Below are positions 1 through 11,074 of a DNA stretch of 64,000 bases, piece by piece. The position numbers and the translations under genes were made by a program. The notes under the pieces were generated by a model. The model was not told where the DNA came from, did no database searches, and was given only the letters and a program-made list of their open reading frames with translations. Positions within the stretch are counted from its first letter, which is position 1. Each line of letters starts with the position of its first letter. Origin of the DNA: Ancistrus triradiatus (lineage: Eukaryota; Chordata; Actinopteri; Siluriformes; Loricariidae); the NCBI GenBank assembly GCA_025084515.1, contig JAJAGP010000755.1, positions 239,887 through 303,886 on the forward strand, read 5' to 3'.

Positions 1-540
1 CCCCCCTCGCCACCGCGCCGCCCTCCCCAACAGATCTTTATCGCGCTCAGTACCTCGGCGTCTTTGTGCTAAAAGCCAGACAGGGTGAGCTGCAGGGGGG
101 GAAACATCTGTCCAGCTGTTGCTCAAGGTCCACGGCTAATCCTGTCAGCCTGTGCTATTTTAGGCCATCTGCTAATCTGGCTGAGCCCCAGCGAGCTCGC
201 CGCGCCCCATATCACACCCTCACAGGCGCGCTGACCGGCCGCCGCTCGGGATCATTACACAGATGGATACACAAACACAAACACACGCAATGACTCACTC
301 ACACTCACACACACACACACACACACACACAAACAAAAACCCAGCCGCAGGACGATCTGTTTCATTCTGATTTTCTTTTGTTGGGTGAACAGATCACGGT
401 TCGAAAATGACTCACGGTTCACCTGCAGGGATAAGAGTGCAGAGGACAGGACGCATGTCCATCACAGGCTGCAGTGTGGTGGGATAATCCCCCGAGTGGC
501 CTTATGACCTTCACATGATCGTCCCTGTGAAAAATGACGT
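1..540. other. Single-copy GC-rich stretch, no gene recognised
   Basis: The first 300 bases are CpG-rich for this window, followed by a (CA)n microsatellite at about 303-330. Short open frames exist on both strands, but none has a recognisable domain or convincing splice signals. This could be gene-flanking or regulatory DNA; nothing more can be supported. Confidence 0.4.
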
Positions 541-1400
541 CTCGAAGACAGCTGATGGTGCTCTAAAATCTCACTGTACTTTTCTCAGAAGTGTGAGTGA
601 CCTTTACCGAGGGCCCTGACCCGACCCCATACCATGCCAGAGCCTGGCTTTTGGACTTGTTCCTCATAACAGTCTGGATGGTCCAAAAAAGATCTGTGAT
701 ACTGATGGGTCTGAGCACAGTCCCCGTCTCCACTGTATGATGGTCCATCCCAGATCCTTCGAGCCCAGAGAAGCCGACGCCCCTTCTGGACATGATTATA
801 ACATAAGGCTTTTTTTTAGCACAGTAACGATTTCAGTGGTATCTGTGAATGTAACTCTGTATTGTAGAGCTTGATAAAGGTTTGATAAAGGAATCCCTTG
901 TCCATGTGGTTCTATCAGTTATTGATGAATGCCGGTTCTTGTTGCAGTGCCGCCTGAGGGAGTTTAGGCTCTTCAGTTTAGGCTTTTTAGGAAATTCCTC
1001 CAGATTTTGAATGGTTTAATGATATTATGCTCTGTAGAGGGAGAAATATATAAATCCCCTCCAGTCTCTCTTTCAGGAACATTGTTTTTAAACATTTCAC
1101 ATTTTCTTTCTCCTTTGTGGGAGAGCCTCTGATCATCTTTACTTCTCAAAGGCTCAAATCATGATTATAATCACCTGTTTGAAATCATATCATTATTTTG
1201 TTTTTTCTCATTACTAGCCCTAAATTGCCCCATCCGAAATTTTTTGGAATGTGTTGCAGGCCTGAAATGCAGGAATGGATGTTTATTAAAAAACTGAAAC
1301 AAAGTTGACCAGAAAAAAACATGAAATATCTCAGGTTCATTCTGTCTGCAGTGAAATAAAAGTCAAAGTAAATGTAAGAAACACTTCGTTTTCCATACCA
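541..1400 (-). repeat. Interspersed repeat family A, copy 1 (inverted)
   Basis: The same sequence recurs in this window at 13300-14460 and 58020-58830 in the opposite orientation, and in part at 19640-19860. Shared landmarks are the block reading 'attactagccctaaattg' near 1213, 'aggcctgaaatgcaggaatg' near 1259, and the stretch around 600-790 that translates on the minus strand to fragments with a GMDHHTVETG-like string. All copies carry stops and indels. Repetition is direct observation; assignment to a DNA-transposon class is inference, and no transposase motif was recognised. Confidence 0.65.
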
Positions 1401-1419
1401 TCTTTTTCTGATTTGGGAT

Positions 1420-1745
<326 letters not shown>

Positions 1746-2229
1746 ACAACGAGCAGGGCTGAAGCGAACAGGGCTATCAGTAAATAGATGAACCGTCAGG
1801 AGCTCGGCGCCTCAGCCATATGAAATAATATCAGTGTGTCAACACAAAGGACGCTCGGAGTGTTTGCTCAGTCTCAGCGTGCAGCTTAAAAAGTTTATGA
1901 GGACAGGCCCGGCTGCACCGGGGTGCTTCTGGACACCCCCGGAGGATTTACGCGGATTTGCTTTATTGACACAGATATAACACTGACAGCTCCGAACGCA
2001 CCGAGGACTCACAAATCCCACAACCGAGCGAGTCATCAAACTACAACATGCCGAAAATAAAGCCTGCAGAAGGGCAGAGGGACACGATATTAGCCACGCC
2101 CACTCCTCACAGTCCCCTGACCAGCATGTCCTCCCTCAGACAGGACAAATCGGGTCTGAACATGACTTCTGACCTACAAACGATCCTCCATTTACTGTTC
2201 TTTCTACCTTCTATGTTCTGCTCCTAACA
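1746..2229. other. No gene recognised
   Basis: Moderately GC-rich single-copy DNA. Short open frames on the minus strand (for example 1839-2039) show no domain, and no splice sites form a credible exon. I see no repeat match elsewhere in the window. Confidence 0.3.
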
Positions 2230-2659
2230 CTCTTCTACATTATTTGTTGTGATTCTAAAATCCTTTAATCCTCTGCTTCTAAAATTTCTACATGATTTGA
2301 TCTACTTTGAAAATTCTTCTATTTTATTTGTTCTACTTCTAAAACCCTTCTACATTCCTTGTTCTGGTTTTAAAACTCTTCTCAATTCTTTTTCTGCTTC
2401 TAAAGCTCTTCTTCACACGTTGCATTATTTAAAAAAATTCTACATACTTTGTTCTGCTCTTAAAACTCTTCTACATTTTATGTTCTGCCTCTAAAACTCT
2501 TCTACCTACTTTGGTTTTCTTCTAAAACTTTTTCTACATTATTTGTTCTGATTCTAAAATCCTTCTACATTTTATGCACTGCTTCTAAAACTTCTGCGTC
2601 CTTTGTTCTACTTCCAAAATTCTTCTATGTTATTTGTTCTGCTTCTAAAACCCTTCTAC
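2230..2659 (+). repeat. Minisatellite, about 30-bp unit, left part
   Basis: Roughly fourteen degenerate tandem copies of a unit built on 'ttctgcttctaaaactcttc' followed by 'tacattctttg'. The array is interrupted at 2660 by an LTR retroelement and resumes at 5712, so 2230-2659 and 5712-5945 were once contiguous. A third array with the same unit lies at 8725-8955. Confidence 0.85.
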
Positions 2660-2724
2660 TGTTACGGCTCGGGGTACGGGCCGTGAAAAGGATGGGGTTA
2701 AGGACCCAAGTGCAGACACCTCCC
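2660..2724 (-). repeat. Residual 3' LTR end
   Basis: About 65 bp matching 4790-4855 with around ten differences, including shared 'aggacccaagtgcagacacc'. On the element's own strand this is the extreme 3' end of the LTR, ending ...CCGTAACA. The rest of the LTR is missing and pol-derived sequence begins at once, which marks a deletion junction near 2725. Confidence 0.75.
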
Positions 2725-4450
2725 AAAAGACCTCAGGATCCAGGACCACTCTTCAGGACCTCTTTCCAATCTACCAGGTACTGGGTGCTTCCCTGAACCT
2801 GGCGGGAGTCCAGTATCTGGCGAACTGCTTAAGCCGGGGGCCCCTGGGTGGGCGGAGGCACTGCCTTGGCAAAGGAAGGGTTTGAGGTGGGAGGCATGGA
2901 AGGTGGGATGAACCTTCATGGTCAGAGGCAAATCCAGGCGGTAGGCGACCAGATTTATCCGCCGGACCACCTTAAAAGGCCCCACGTATTTGGGAGCCAA
3001 CTTGCCGGACACGCCCCTGAGGGGGAGGTCCCGGGGAGGGGGCAGGTTTGCGCCTGCAATCCGCGGAACGCCGCATGATCTCAATGTTCTGCTGTAGGGC
3101 TGCTCGACCCTTCCGAAGAAAACTGTAAAGTCAAACTGACCAAAGAACAAGGACCAGCGGGCTTGGCAAGCATTCAGTGCTTCAGATGCTTGGCCTGTTG
3201 AATATAAGTCAGGTTCTTATGGTCGGTCCATACTAGAAATGGGTGTTTAGCCCTCTCCAACCAATGACGGCATTCAGCCAGGGCCAACTTCACCGTGAGG
3301 AACTCCCGGTCCCTAATGGGGTAGTTGTGTTCCACCGGGGTGAGGCATCGCAAAAAATAAGTGGGGGACAGAACGGCCCCCACGCTGATGTCAGAAGCGT
3401 CTACCTCGAAGAAGAAAGGCTCCTCAGGGTCGATTTGGGTGAAGACGGAGGATTGGTCAGGCGTTTCTTAATCTCTTCGAATGCAATGCCCGCCTCTCGT
3501 CCAAGGGAAAGGGCCCGGAACTTTGTGCGTAAGTGCTGTGAGAGGCTCAACAATCATGCCAAAGTCCTTCACGAAACACCGAAAAAAGTTCGCGAAGCCC
3601 AGAAAACACTGGACAAGACGGACAAAGGTGGGCTGGTGTCAATCGCTTGGATATTGGCTGGATCCATGCGCAGTGCCCCTTGGGAGATCCCAGGAACGTG
3701 ACTGAGGGCACATGGAAGACTGACTTGTCAAGCTTGATGTAAAGATGGTGCTCCAGCAAAAGCTGGAGGACCCGCCTGACATGGCCTACATGCTCCTCAA
3801 GGGATTGGCTAAAGACTCAAATATCCTCGAGGTAGACGAAGACGTATCGATCCAGGGCCTCGCGCAAGACGTCGTTAATAAAGCATTGGAAGACGACTGG
3901 AACATTCATGAGGCCAAAATGCATCACAAGATATTCGTAGTGCCACGTGGGCGTCAGAAAGGCCGTCTTCCACTCATCCGCCCTGCCGAATGCGGATGAG
4001 GTTATAGGCGTTTCAGAGGTCCAGCTTGGTAAAGATTCTGGGCCCCCGGAGAACCTCAAACGCTGATGACATGAGCGGCAGGGGGTAACGGTCCTTGATA
4101 GTGACCGCCTTGAGGCCCCGGTAATCGATACATGTATGTCTGCATGGCCCCCCGGAGAAGAGCCTTCCCCGAGGTGGGACCCCTCCTGGCAGGACGTTGT
4201 CAGCAAAGTTATATTCTCGGTGGGGAGGCAGGCTCTGGGCCTCCCCCTTGCTAAAGACCCTGCTCAGGTCGTGGTATTCAACAGGGATGACCGAGAGATC
4301 CACCATATCAGGCTGGGTTGGGTCTTGGGGGCCGAGGCCGGAGCTGTGAACCAGTGCTCGATGAGGCGCATCCCAGCATCATGACCTCCCCGAGGGTGGT
4401 AAAAGGTGTCCTTCATGGCACGCGCAAATGTCGCCTCGCTCTTGCACATG
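2725..4450 (-). pseudogene. Gypsy-type pol remnant (RT, RNase H, integrase tail)
   Basis: Minus-strand frames give, from 5' to 3' on the element: a piece with [19 protein letters not shown] near 4100 (RT palm motif region); a piece with [19 protein letters not shown] near 3940 followed by YVFVYLEDI, where the catalytic YxDD is degraded to YLED; an RNase H piece with [18 protein letters not shown] and [10 protein letters not shown] near 3260; and near 2960 a C-terminal integrase piece with [19 protein letters not shown]. These sit in different frames with stops. Spacing between RNase H and the integrase tail is far too short, so most of integrase has been deleted. Confidence 0.8.
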
Positions 4451-4500
4451 GCAGACCCAGACTCCCATTGGGAAGTGGCCCACGCAAGGGAACAGGGAAA

Positions 4501-4782
4501 TCATATAGGCCACCCGCGAACGTTCAGTGGGGAATTACGAGAGCTGTTGCTCAAAAGAGAGGGGGCACTGCAGTAAAAAGCCCTGACAACAACCTCTGGG
4601 GTGGCGACGAGAGAACCTCCAACCGGGGACGGGGACGGGGGGGCAGATAGCTTGTCACTGAGCTCCTTGATGGCTGCCCCCAGGGATTCCATTTGCTGCT
4701 GCTCATGGCGTCCAATGGCTGCATCATGGTGCTGAAGAACCGTGGCATCCGGGGAGGGGCCCGCTGGGACCATACTGGTCAC
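4501..4782 (-). pseudogene. Gag-like N-terminal remnant of the LTR element
   Basis: An open minus-strand frame begins just inside the 5' LTR (near 4782) and encodes a string rich in Q, A and S, including LGAAIKELSDKL. Position immediately after the LTR is what expects of gag in a Gypsy element; no zinc knuckle is seen before the frame breaks near 4501. Function is inferred from position only. Confidence 0.5.
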
Positions 4783-4789
4783 ACAGTAC

Positions 4790-5711
4790 TGTTACAGCTC
4801 GGGTTACGGGCCATGAAAAAGACGGGGTTTAGGACCCAAGTGCAGACACCACCCAGGAGAAAGGGAAAAGAAAGAGCAGCCAGAGAACAATTGGTTTGCT
4901 GGAGGCTGGGATCAAACAGAGGATCAGTGCCTTTGGAGACGAACGCGCTACTGACGTGCCACACGGGCAGTAACGTCAGAGCAGCACTAAGCGGGGATGA
5001 ATGAATGGCAAACACAAGCGCCGTGGTTAGCAGACTCGAACCAAAATGAGCAGTCGTCTAAAGGATTATAAGGAAGAGGGAATAATATTCGAAACGCAAA
5101 AGCTTGCTCCAAAAAAAATGGCGGGCCGCAATAAGCGATAAGTGCGACAATAAGGAATAAGGAAGCCGCTGAGCATGCACAGGGAAGGCTGCTGGCATGC
5201 GGGTGAAACCGCCCAGACGCAGTGCGAAACTGAGCGAAGCTCGCTCACGCTGGCGGAATTAAACGAGATAAAAAGGCTTTGAATGCCGAGAGGGAAGATG
5301 CCCCTACCTTGGCTTGGACGAGCTGGATATAAGCATGTCGGCAGGGCCGCCGAATCGGTCCAACACCGTGCGTTGATTAACAAGGAAGCGCTGAGGCGCT
5401 CGTGGAGGTGGGGCCGCGAGTGCGGAGGACAAATGGCACTGGGCTGCAATGAGAAAGGGGAAAAACTTTCCCTGACCTAGCGACTAGAACCTGGCCGTTA
5501 CCTCGAGCTTCCACACTCTACCCAAGTGGCTCCCTTAGCTAGCAGCAACTGTGCGACGCCGGCCGCCGCTTAGAGCGGCTTTTTATGACCGAGCAGCAGG
5601 TGCTCCTTGTCCTCGCAAATGGGGGGGCGTGGGCGCGTGCGTGCCGGTCTTGGCTTGGTGTGTTCAGTGAGCCGACGCCGCCCTCTAGTGTCAGAAACGG
5701 GGGTTATAACA
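4790..5711 (-). repeat. 5' LTR of the Gypsy-like element
   Basis: 922 bp with TG...CA termini on the minus strand (starts TGTTATAACC at 5711, ends CTGTAACA at 4790). The right edge abuts the TCTAC target duplicate. The first 65 bp on the plus strand are repeated at 2660-2724. Contains no convincing coding frame. Confidence 0.8.
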
Positions 5712-5945
5712 TCTACATTTCTCTGCTTCTAAAACCGTTCTATGTTCTTTGTTCTGCTTCTAAAACTCTTCTACATTCTTCTTTCTGCTTCTAACACTCT
5801 GCCTCATTCTTTGTTCTGCTTCTAAAGCTTTTTTACATGCTTGCTTTATTTCTAAAACTCTTCATTCTTTGTTCTGCTTCCAAAATGATTCTGCATTCTT
5901 TATTCTGCTGATAAAAATCTTCTACTTTCTTTGTTCTTTGTTCTG
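5712..5945 (+). repeat. Minisatellite, about 30-bp unit, right part
   Basis: Continuation of the array at 2230-2659, separated from it by the LTR element. Units are degenerate ('gcttctaaaactcttctac' and variants). Confidence 0.8.
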
Positions 5946-6033
5946 CCCGTGTCCCTGTGGTGGTGGCCTAATGTATTAGAGAGAGGATATTTCACCATTT
6001 TTTATTTGCACTCATGCAATTACAGCAACAAAG

Positions 6034-6076
<43 letters not shown>

Positions 6077-6254
6077 GCGCATACTCGTTATTACTGTTAA
6101 TGAATTAATCAGCGTTATTGTCAGTTCATTATGAATCACCGAAGGAGCCGGTACTTTAATTTGGCATCACACTTTTAAGGAAGCGGCTGCTCGGGTGGCA
6201 CAGCCAACTAATACCACCGAGAAAACACACTACTAAATATGTCTTTCAGTTGGT

Positions 6255-6294
<40 letters not shown>

Positions 6295-6440
6295 AAACTA
6301 CTTCTTTAAAAAGGCTTTCTTACTTGGTATTTGAAACAAGACGTCTTTTATTGAGGATAAGAGGTACAGATCGATGACACTGAGGCTACATCATGGTGTA
6401 ACTACATGGAATCAAACTACAAAACTTTCTATCTATAAAA
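5946..6440. repeat. Two (CA)n microsatellites in otherwise unassigned DNA
   Basis: (AC)n tracts lie at about 6033-6075 and 6259-6288. The intervening DNA shows no gene or recognised repeat. Confidence 0.7.
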
Positions 6441-6800
6441 ATCTTTCAAATTACCTTTTTTATAGATAAATGCTGCTGAATCTCTCATAACTAGACATGA
6501 TAATATTCAGTCAAGCAGTAAATCATGATATTTAACCCAAACTACAGTTATCATCGACTCAACAAACAAACTGCAGCTTCTGTCGATTTTTTACACAAGT
6601 TCTCCTTTTAAATTCCACTCCACTACTTAATTTAAAAATACTTACTCAAAACGTTAAATATAGCTTTTATATTCAGGAAATAAAATTAAGCATCCCAGGG
6701 ACATGGATGAACCTCTAGTGTCCATTTAATGAAAATAAAGTGGATACAGTTCTTTTTGGGAGCAGAATGCATTGCGTTTAACATTAAAAGGGTTAGAAAG
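6441..6800 (+). repeat. Interspersed repeat family B, copy 1
   Basis: Shared with 19100-19400 and, more divergently, 37250-37450. Landmarks are 'ctcataactagacatgataa' near 6485, 'gttaaatatagctttta' near 6653, and 'cagggacatggatgaacctc'. No coding capacity. Probably a non-autonomous element; class not assigned. Confidence 0.6.
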
Positions 6801-6814
6801 ACTTTATATGTTTA

Positions 6815-8356
6815 CAGTGGGGCAAAAAAGTATTTGGCCAGCCACTGATTGTGTAAGTTCTCCTACTTAGAAAGATGAGAGAGGTCTGTAATTTTCATCA
6901 TAGCTACACTTCAACTATGGGAACACCAATGAGGAAAACATTCCAGGAAATCACATTGTAGGGATTTTTAAAGAATTTAATTGTAAATCATGTGGAAAAT
7001 AAGTATTGGCAATACAAAGTTCAACTCAATACTTTTGTAACATAACCTTTGTTGGTGCAAGGACATGAAGAGGTCAAACGTTCCTGTAAGTCTTCACCAG
7101 GTTGGACCACACACTGTAAGCTGGTATTTTGGCCCCATTCCTCCATGCAGGATCTCCTCATAGAGCAGTGAGGTTTGGGGCAACACGGACTTTCAACTCC
7201 CTCCACAATGTTCTATTCCAGGGCTGAGGTCTGGAGACTGGCTAGGCCACTGCAGGACCTTGAAATGCTTTTTACGGTGCCACTCCTTCATTGCCCCGAG
7301 CCGGTTGTGTTTGGGATCATGCCATGCTGGAAGCCCCAGCCACGTTCCATCTTCATTGCTCTCACTGATGGAAGGAGGTTTTGGCTTTAAAATCTCACGA
7401 TAACATGGCCCCGTTCATTCTTCCCTTACCACGGATCAGTCGTACTGTCCCCTCTGCAGAAAACACAGCCCCAAAGCATGATGTTGCCACCCCCATGCTC
7501 ACAGTAGGTATGGTGTCCTTGGGATGCAGCTCGGCCATTCTTCTTTCTCCAAACACGGCGAGTTGGAGTTTTTACCAAAAAGTCTCTATTTTGGTTTCAT
7601 TCTGACCACATGATATTCTCCCAATCTCTTCTGGATATCCAATATGCTCCTGGCAAAACTTCAGACAGGCCTGGACATGTATTATGGGCTTAAGCAGGGG
7701 GCAACGCCTGGCACTGGATGGAGGATTCCTCTCGGCGTAGTGTGTTTACTGATGGTAGCCTTGTTACTTTGGTCCCAGGCTCTCTGCAGGTCTTTCATCA
7801 GGTCCCTCCGTGTAAAGTTTCTGGGAATTTTTGCTCACCGTTCTCATGATCATTTTGACCCCACGGGATGAGATCTTGCGTGGAGCCCCAGATCCGAGGG
7901 AGATTATCAGTGGTCTTGTATGGCTTCCATTTTCTTACCAGTTGCTCCCACAGGCTGATTGATTCACACCCAACCTGCTTGCCTATTGTAGATTCACTCT
8001 TCCCAGCCTGCTGCAGGTCTACAATTTTCTTCCTGGTGTCCTTCAACAGCTCTTTGGCCTTGGCCATGGTTGAGTTTGGAGTCTGACTGTTTGAGGCTGT
8101 GGACAGGTGTCTTTTATACAGATAACAAGGTCAAACAGGTGCCATTAATACAGGTAACGAGTGGAGGACAGAAGAGCTTCTTAAAGAAGAAGTTACAGGT
8201 CTGTGAGAGCCAGAAATGTGATTAACTGGATTTTTTTCTCATTTTGTGTCTCATAGTTGAAGTGTACCTATGATGAAAATTACAGACCTCTCTCATCTTT
8301 CTAAGTAGGAGAACTTGCACAATCAGTGGCTGACTAAATACTTTTTTGCCCCACTG
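6815..8356 (-). mobile_element. Tc1/mariner element with both terminal inverted repeats
   Basis: The left end CAGTGGGGCAAAAAAGTATT at 6815 is mirrored at the right end (ends 8356), each flanked by a TA dinucleotide (6813-6814 and 8357-8358), the standard Tc1 target duplication. Similarity continues about 100 bp inward on both sides. The element is 1542 bp and carries a broken transposase on the minus strand. A second member begins at 28803. Confidence 0.92.
7025..8067 (-). pseudogene. Tc1 transposase, degenerate
   Basis: Begins at an ATG at 8067 with MAKAKELLKDTRKKIVDL, the typical Tc1 N-terminus with a paired helix-turn-helix, and contains RKWKPYKTTDNLPR. It shifts frame near 7950-7900. It later keeps fragments of the DDE region and ends near 7025 in [12 protein letters not shown] sequence (here CTNKGYVTK). 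The region around the third catalytic residue is largely missing, so the protein would be inactive. Confidence 0.85.
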
Positions 8357-8514
8357 TATATATAACGAGAGATGCCGGAATATCGCAATTTTTGCATTGT
8401 AATGCGTCAAGTATAAGCCTAGCATCACGATCGGCGCTTCTTTAGGTCCCTGACTAGCATCACCTAAATAAAAACAAAAATAAATAGATAGATAAAAGAG
8501 ATAAATAGATAGAT

Positions 8515-9222
8515 TGAAGCTAAAGGAACCAGCCGGTTTTGAAAATGTAGAGAGTAAAAAGTACAGATATTTCCTGTAAAAGTAAACCATGTTGAGTTAC
8601 AGAAATAACCAAATAAGTACAGATACCTAAAAAAAATAACATGAGTGGTGTTTACACCTGATTTATTTACTCCCTCTATATAAATACCCCTCTGTATTAT
8701 GGAGGGCTGTTAACTCTGGGAATCTGTTCTTCTTCTAAAACTCTTCTACATTCTTTCTTTTGCCCCTAAAACCTTTTACCATTCTTTGGTCTGTTTCTAA
8801 AACTCTTTCTTCTGCTTTTATATCTCTTCTAAATTTTTGTTCTACTCCTAAATCTCTCCTACATCTTCATTTATGCTCCTAAAACCTTTCAACATTCTTT
8901 GTTCTGCTCCTAAAACCTTTCATCATTCTTCGTTTTGATCTTAAACTCTTCTGCAGATAAAGCTATTGCACAGCTATATACAAACAAATAGCTATAGCTA
9001 TCATAGGTTAATGAAAGCTAAAGGACCCAGCCTGTTTTGAAAATGTAGTGAGTAAAAAGTACAGATGTTTCCTTTAAAAGTAAACCGAACTGAGTTACAA
9101 AAATAATAAAGTACAGATACCTAAAAAAATATGAGTGGTGTTTACACCTGATTTATTTACCCCCCGCTATGTAAATACCCCTCTGTATTACGGAGGGCTG
9201 TTAAATCTGGGAATCTGCAGCC
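8515..9222. repeat. Tandem segmental duplication flanking a minisatellite
   Basis: The segment 8515-8725 (starting 'gctaaaggaaccagccggtt' and ending 'gttaactctgggaatctg') recurs at 9014-9222 with about 10% difference. Between them, at about 8725-8955, is an array of the same 30-bp minisatellite unit seen at 2230 and 5712. Part of the duplicated sequence ('gagtaaaaagtacaga') is also present at 19395 after family B. Confidence 0.75.
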
Positions 9223-9760
9223 AGCAGAAGGCTGTCGCTGAAACTGCAGCTAAAATTCAGCAGCTCGTGAAATCAAACACAAACTCTCAGCGCGTTGCAT
9301 CATCCAAAGTCACCTCTGCCAGGGCCTGTAGCTGGCATGGCTCCTCTGATGTGGAAACACATGGCAGGTGTTCACAACGTGCCGGCTGCCAGGTTTGGCT
9401 CTGAAGGACTTTGATGGCGGGGTAGCTTCCTGAGTCAGGAGCAGATCCCAGGGCAGATCCTGGGGCCGATCTCTGCTCCTCCTGGCATCGGGCCATGGCA
9501 GGTTTTGAGTGCAAAATGGGCATATGGCTTCAGCCTTAGGCGGTGTGAGCTTTAAACTGTGTCTGTGGTAACAAGATGTTTGGAGATGCATGCTAGGAAA
9601 TGTAGTTCTGTGCAGACACTGCCTTTTTTTGCCCATTGGGTAGGGGTCACTGTTTAATGTAATGCCTGACCTAGCCATAAGGTACCGCCCACATGTGAAC
9701 CCAGGTCACTGCATGGGTAACGCTCTGGTGAAAGGGGGCGCCAGTCCATCGCCAGGCTGG
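9223..9760. other. No gene recognised
   Basis: Single-copy DNA with short overlapping frames on both strands and no recognisable domain. Around 9690-9765 a string 'gggcgccagtccatcgccag' resembles a common fish interspersed repeat tail, but this is weak. Confidence 0.3.
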
Positions 9761-9764
9761 ATAG

Positions 9765-10185
9765 GGGTTTATATTTTTTAAAGATCAAGGAATGTTCAAA
9801 CATTCAGATCTTTAATTTTTAAGTGGACATGCAATAAATAGAACAGCAATGTCGAGATTAATGTTCACTGACTTTATTGGCTTCCCATAGTCGGTCATTT
9901 TAACCTTGTGTTTCGTGGTCAGGGACACAAGGGAGTCTCCAGAATTCACAGGGCACACGACCCTGAACGTGGCACGAGGGTTGCTGTTTTTTTTAAAGGT
10001 CTTTCAAACTTTCAGATCTTTAAAAGATGACATGCGGTAAACGTCTTAGCAAAGGTGTGATTAATGCTCACTGACATCACTGGCTTCCCATAGTAAGTTT
10101 TTTTTACGTTTTTCCTGGTCAGGGACACAAGGGACTCTAGAGAATTGAAAGGGCACACGACCCTCAAAGGCACAACATTCCATGC
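9765..10185 (+). repeat. About 200-bp direct tandem duplication
   Basis: Two diverged copies: 9765-9975 and 9990-10185. Shared landmarks are 'ttcagatctttaa', 'ttggcttcccatag' (second copy 'ctggcttcccatag') and 'ggtcagggacacaagggag' followed by 'gggcacacgaccct'. Non-coding. Confidence 0.75.
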
Positions 10186-10373
10186 CAAGGCCTGGCAGGG
10201 AGGGGGATGATATTACCAGTCCAGGCTTCCCTGGCCCAGTTGATGCCCAACATGGCTGGAAGACACCAATTAGAGTGCCTCCTACCTTTTTGCGTGATGG
10301 TTAAGCAAAAGCGCAGCAAAGGGACTTCTAATGAACTAACAATAATGTTGATTAATTAATGAACACTAATAAC

Positions 10374-10442
<69 letters not shown>
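10374..10442 (+). repeat. Compound (GT)n(GA)n microsatellite
   Basis: About eight GT units run straight into roughly 26 GA units. Confidence 0.95.
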
Positions 10443-10444
<2 letters not shown>

Positions 10445-10445
<1 letters not shown>

Positions 10446-11070
10446 AGGGTTAATTAGACTTGACTCCAGCAGAAGCTTCATCTTCAGGACGTTTTTCTGG
10501 TTCCTGTGATGAATGCTAATAAATCCTGCGACTCTCTGATCGATTGATCCGTCAGTAAGCGTGCGTTTCGAAATTAGGATTAATGAGGATTAGATTTATT
10601 CCGATGTAGAACGAAGGATTAATCTGGAGATTAGCTGAACCCCTCACACGCTTATCTCTGGGTGTTTGTGAGAGCGCAGTAGCAGCAGGCGCCGTTCCAT
10701 ATTTAGATTCGGTCGGGGTTTCGGATTTTGGCTGACCCAGTCGCTTTCTTTTTTTTCGTGTGTGTGCCTTCAGAAATGTCAGGCTGTGTACCTCCGAAAT
10801 GCAAATGCAGCGTGCACTGTTACCCGGCGTGCACATTTTATTCTGCAATGAGGTGGGGTGAGAGGTGCAGAGGATGCAGGAAGATTCATTTGAAATAGAG
10901 TGAGGGTTGGAGGCTTGGGAAATGGAAAAGGTCACGGGTTCGGTAATTAATCCGGAGGGGAAAAGATCCGCAAACGAGCAAATCTGAACGTTAATGAGGC
11001 TGGAACGAGAGGAAACCAAAATAGCCGTCGACTATTTTGTTATACAGTCACGCAATCGCACTGTGATATT
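10445..11070. promoter_or_regulatory. GGATTA-rich single-copy stretch, possible enhancer
   Basis: Exact GGATTA/TAATCC motifs occur at 10577, 10587, 10616 and 10948, with further GATTA and TAATTA strings nearby. GGATTA is the core recognised by K50 homeodomains of the OTX/PITX class. No repeat match in the window and no credible exon. Regulatory function is a guess from motif density. Confidence 0.25.
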
Positions 11071-11074
11071 GTTT

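Larger units (their letters stand above)
2660..5711 (-). mobile_element. Internally deleted Ty3/Gypsy-like LTR retrotransposon
   Basis: The element runs on the minus strand. It begins and ends with TG...CA and is flanked by a perfect 5-bp target duplication TCTAC (2655-2659 and 5712-5716) inside a minisatellite. Its 5' LTR is 4790-5711. Then come a gag remnant (about 4501-4782) and a broken pol (about 4450-2725) with reverse transcriptase, RNase H and a C-terminal integrase/chromodomain-like piece. The 3' LTR is reduced to about 65 bp (2660-2724), homologous to 4790-4855 and joined directly to the end of pol. Most of the 3' LTR and much of pol are gone and the frames are shifted repeatedly, so it cannot be autonomous. 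Confidence 0.85.
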
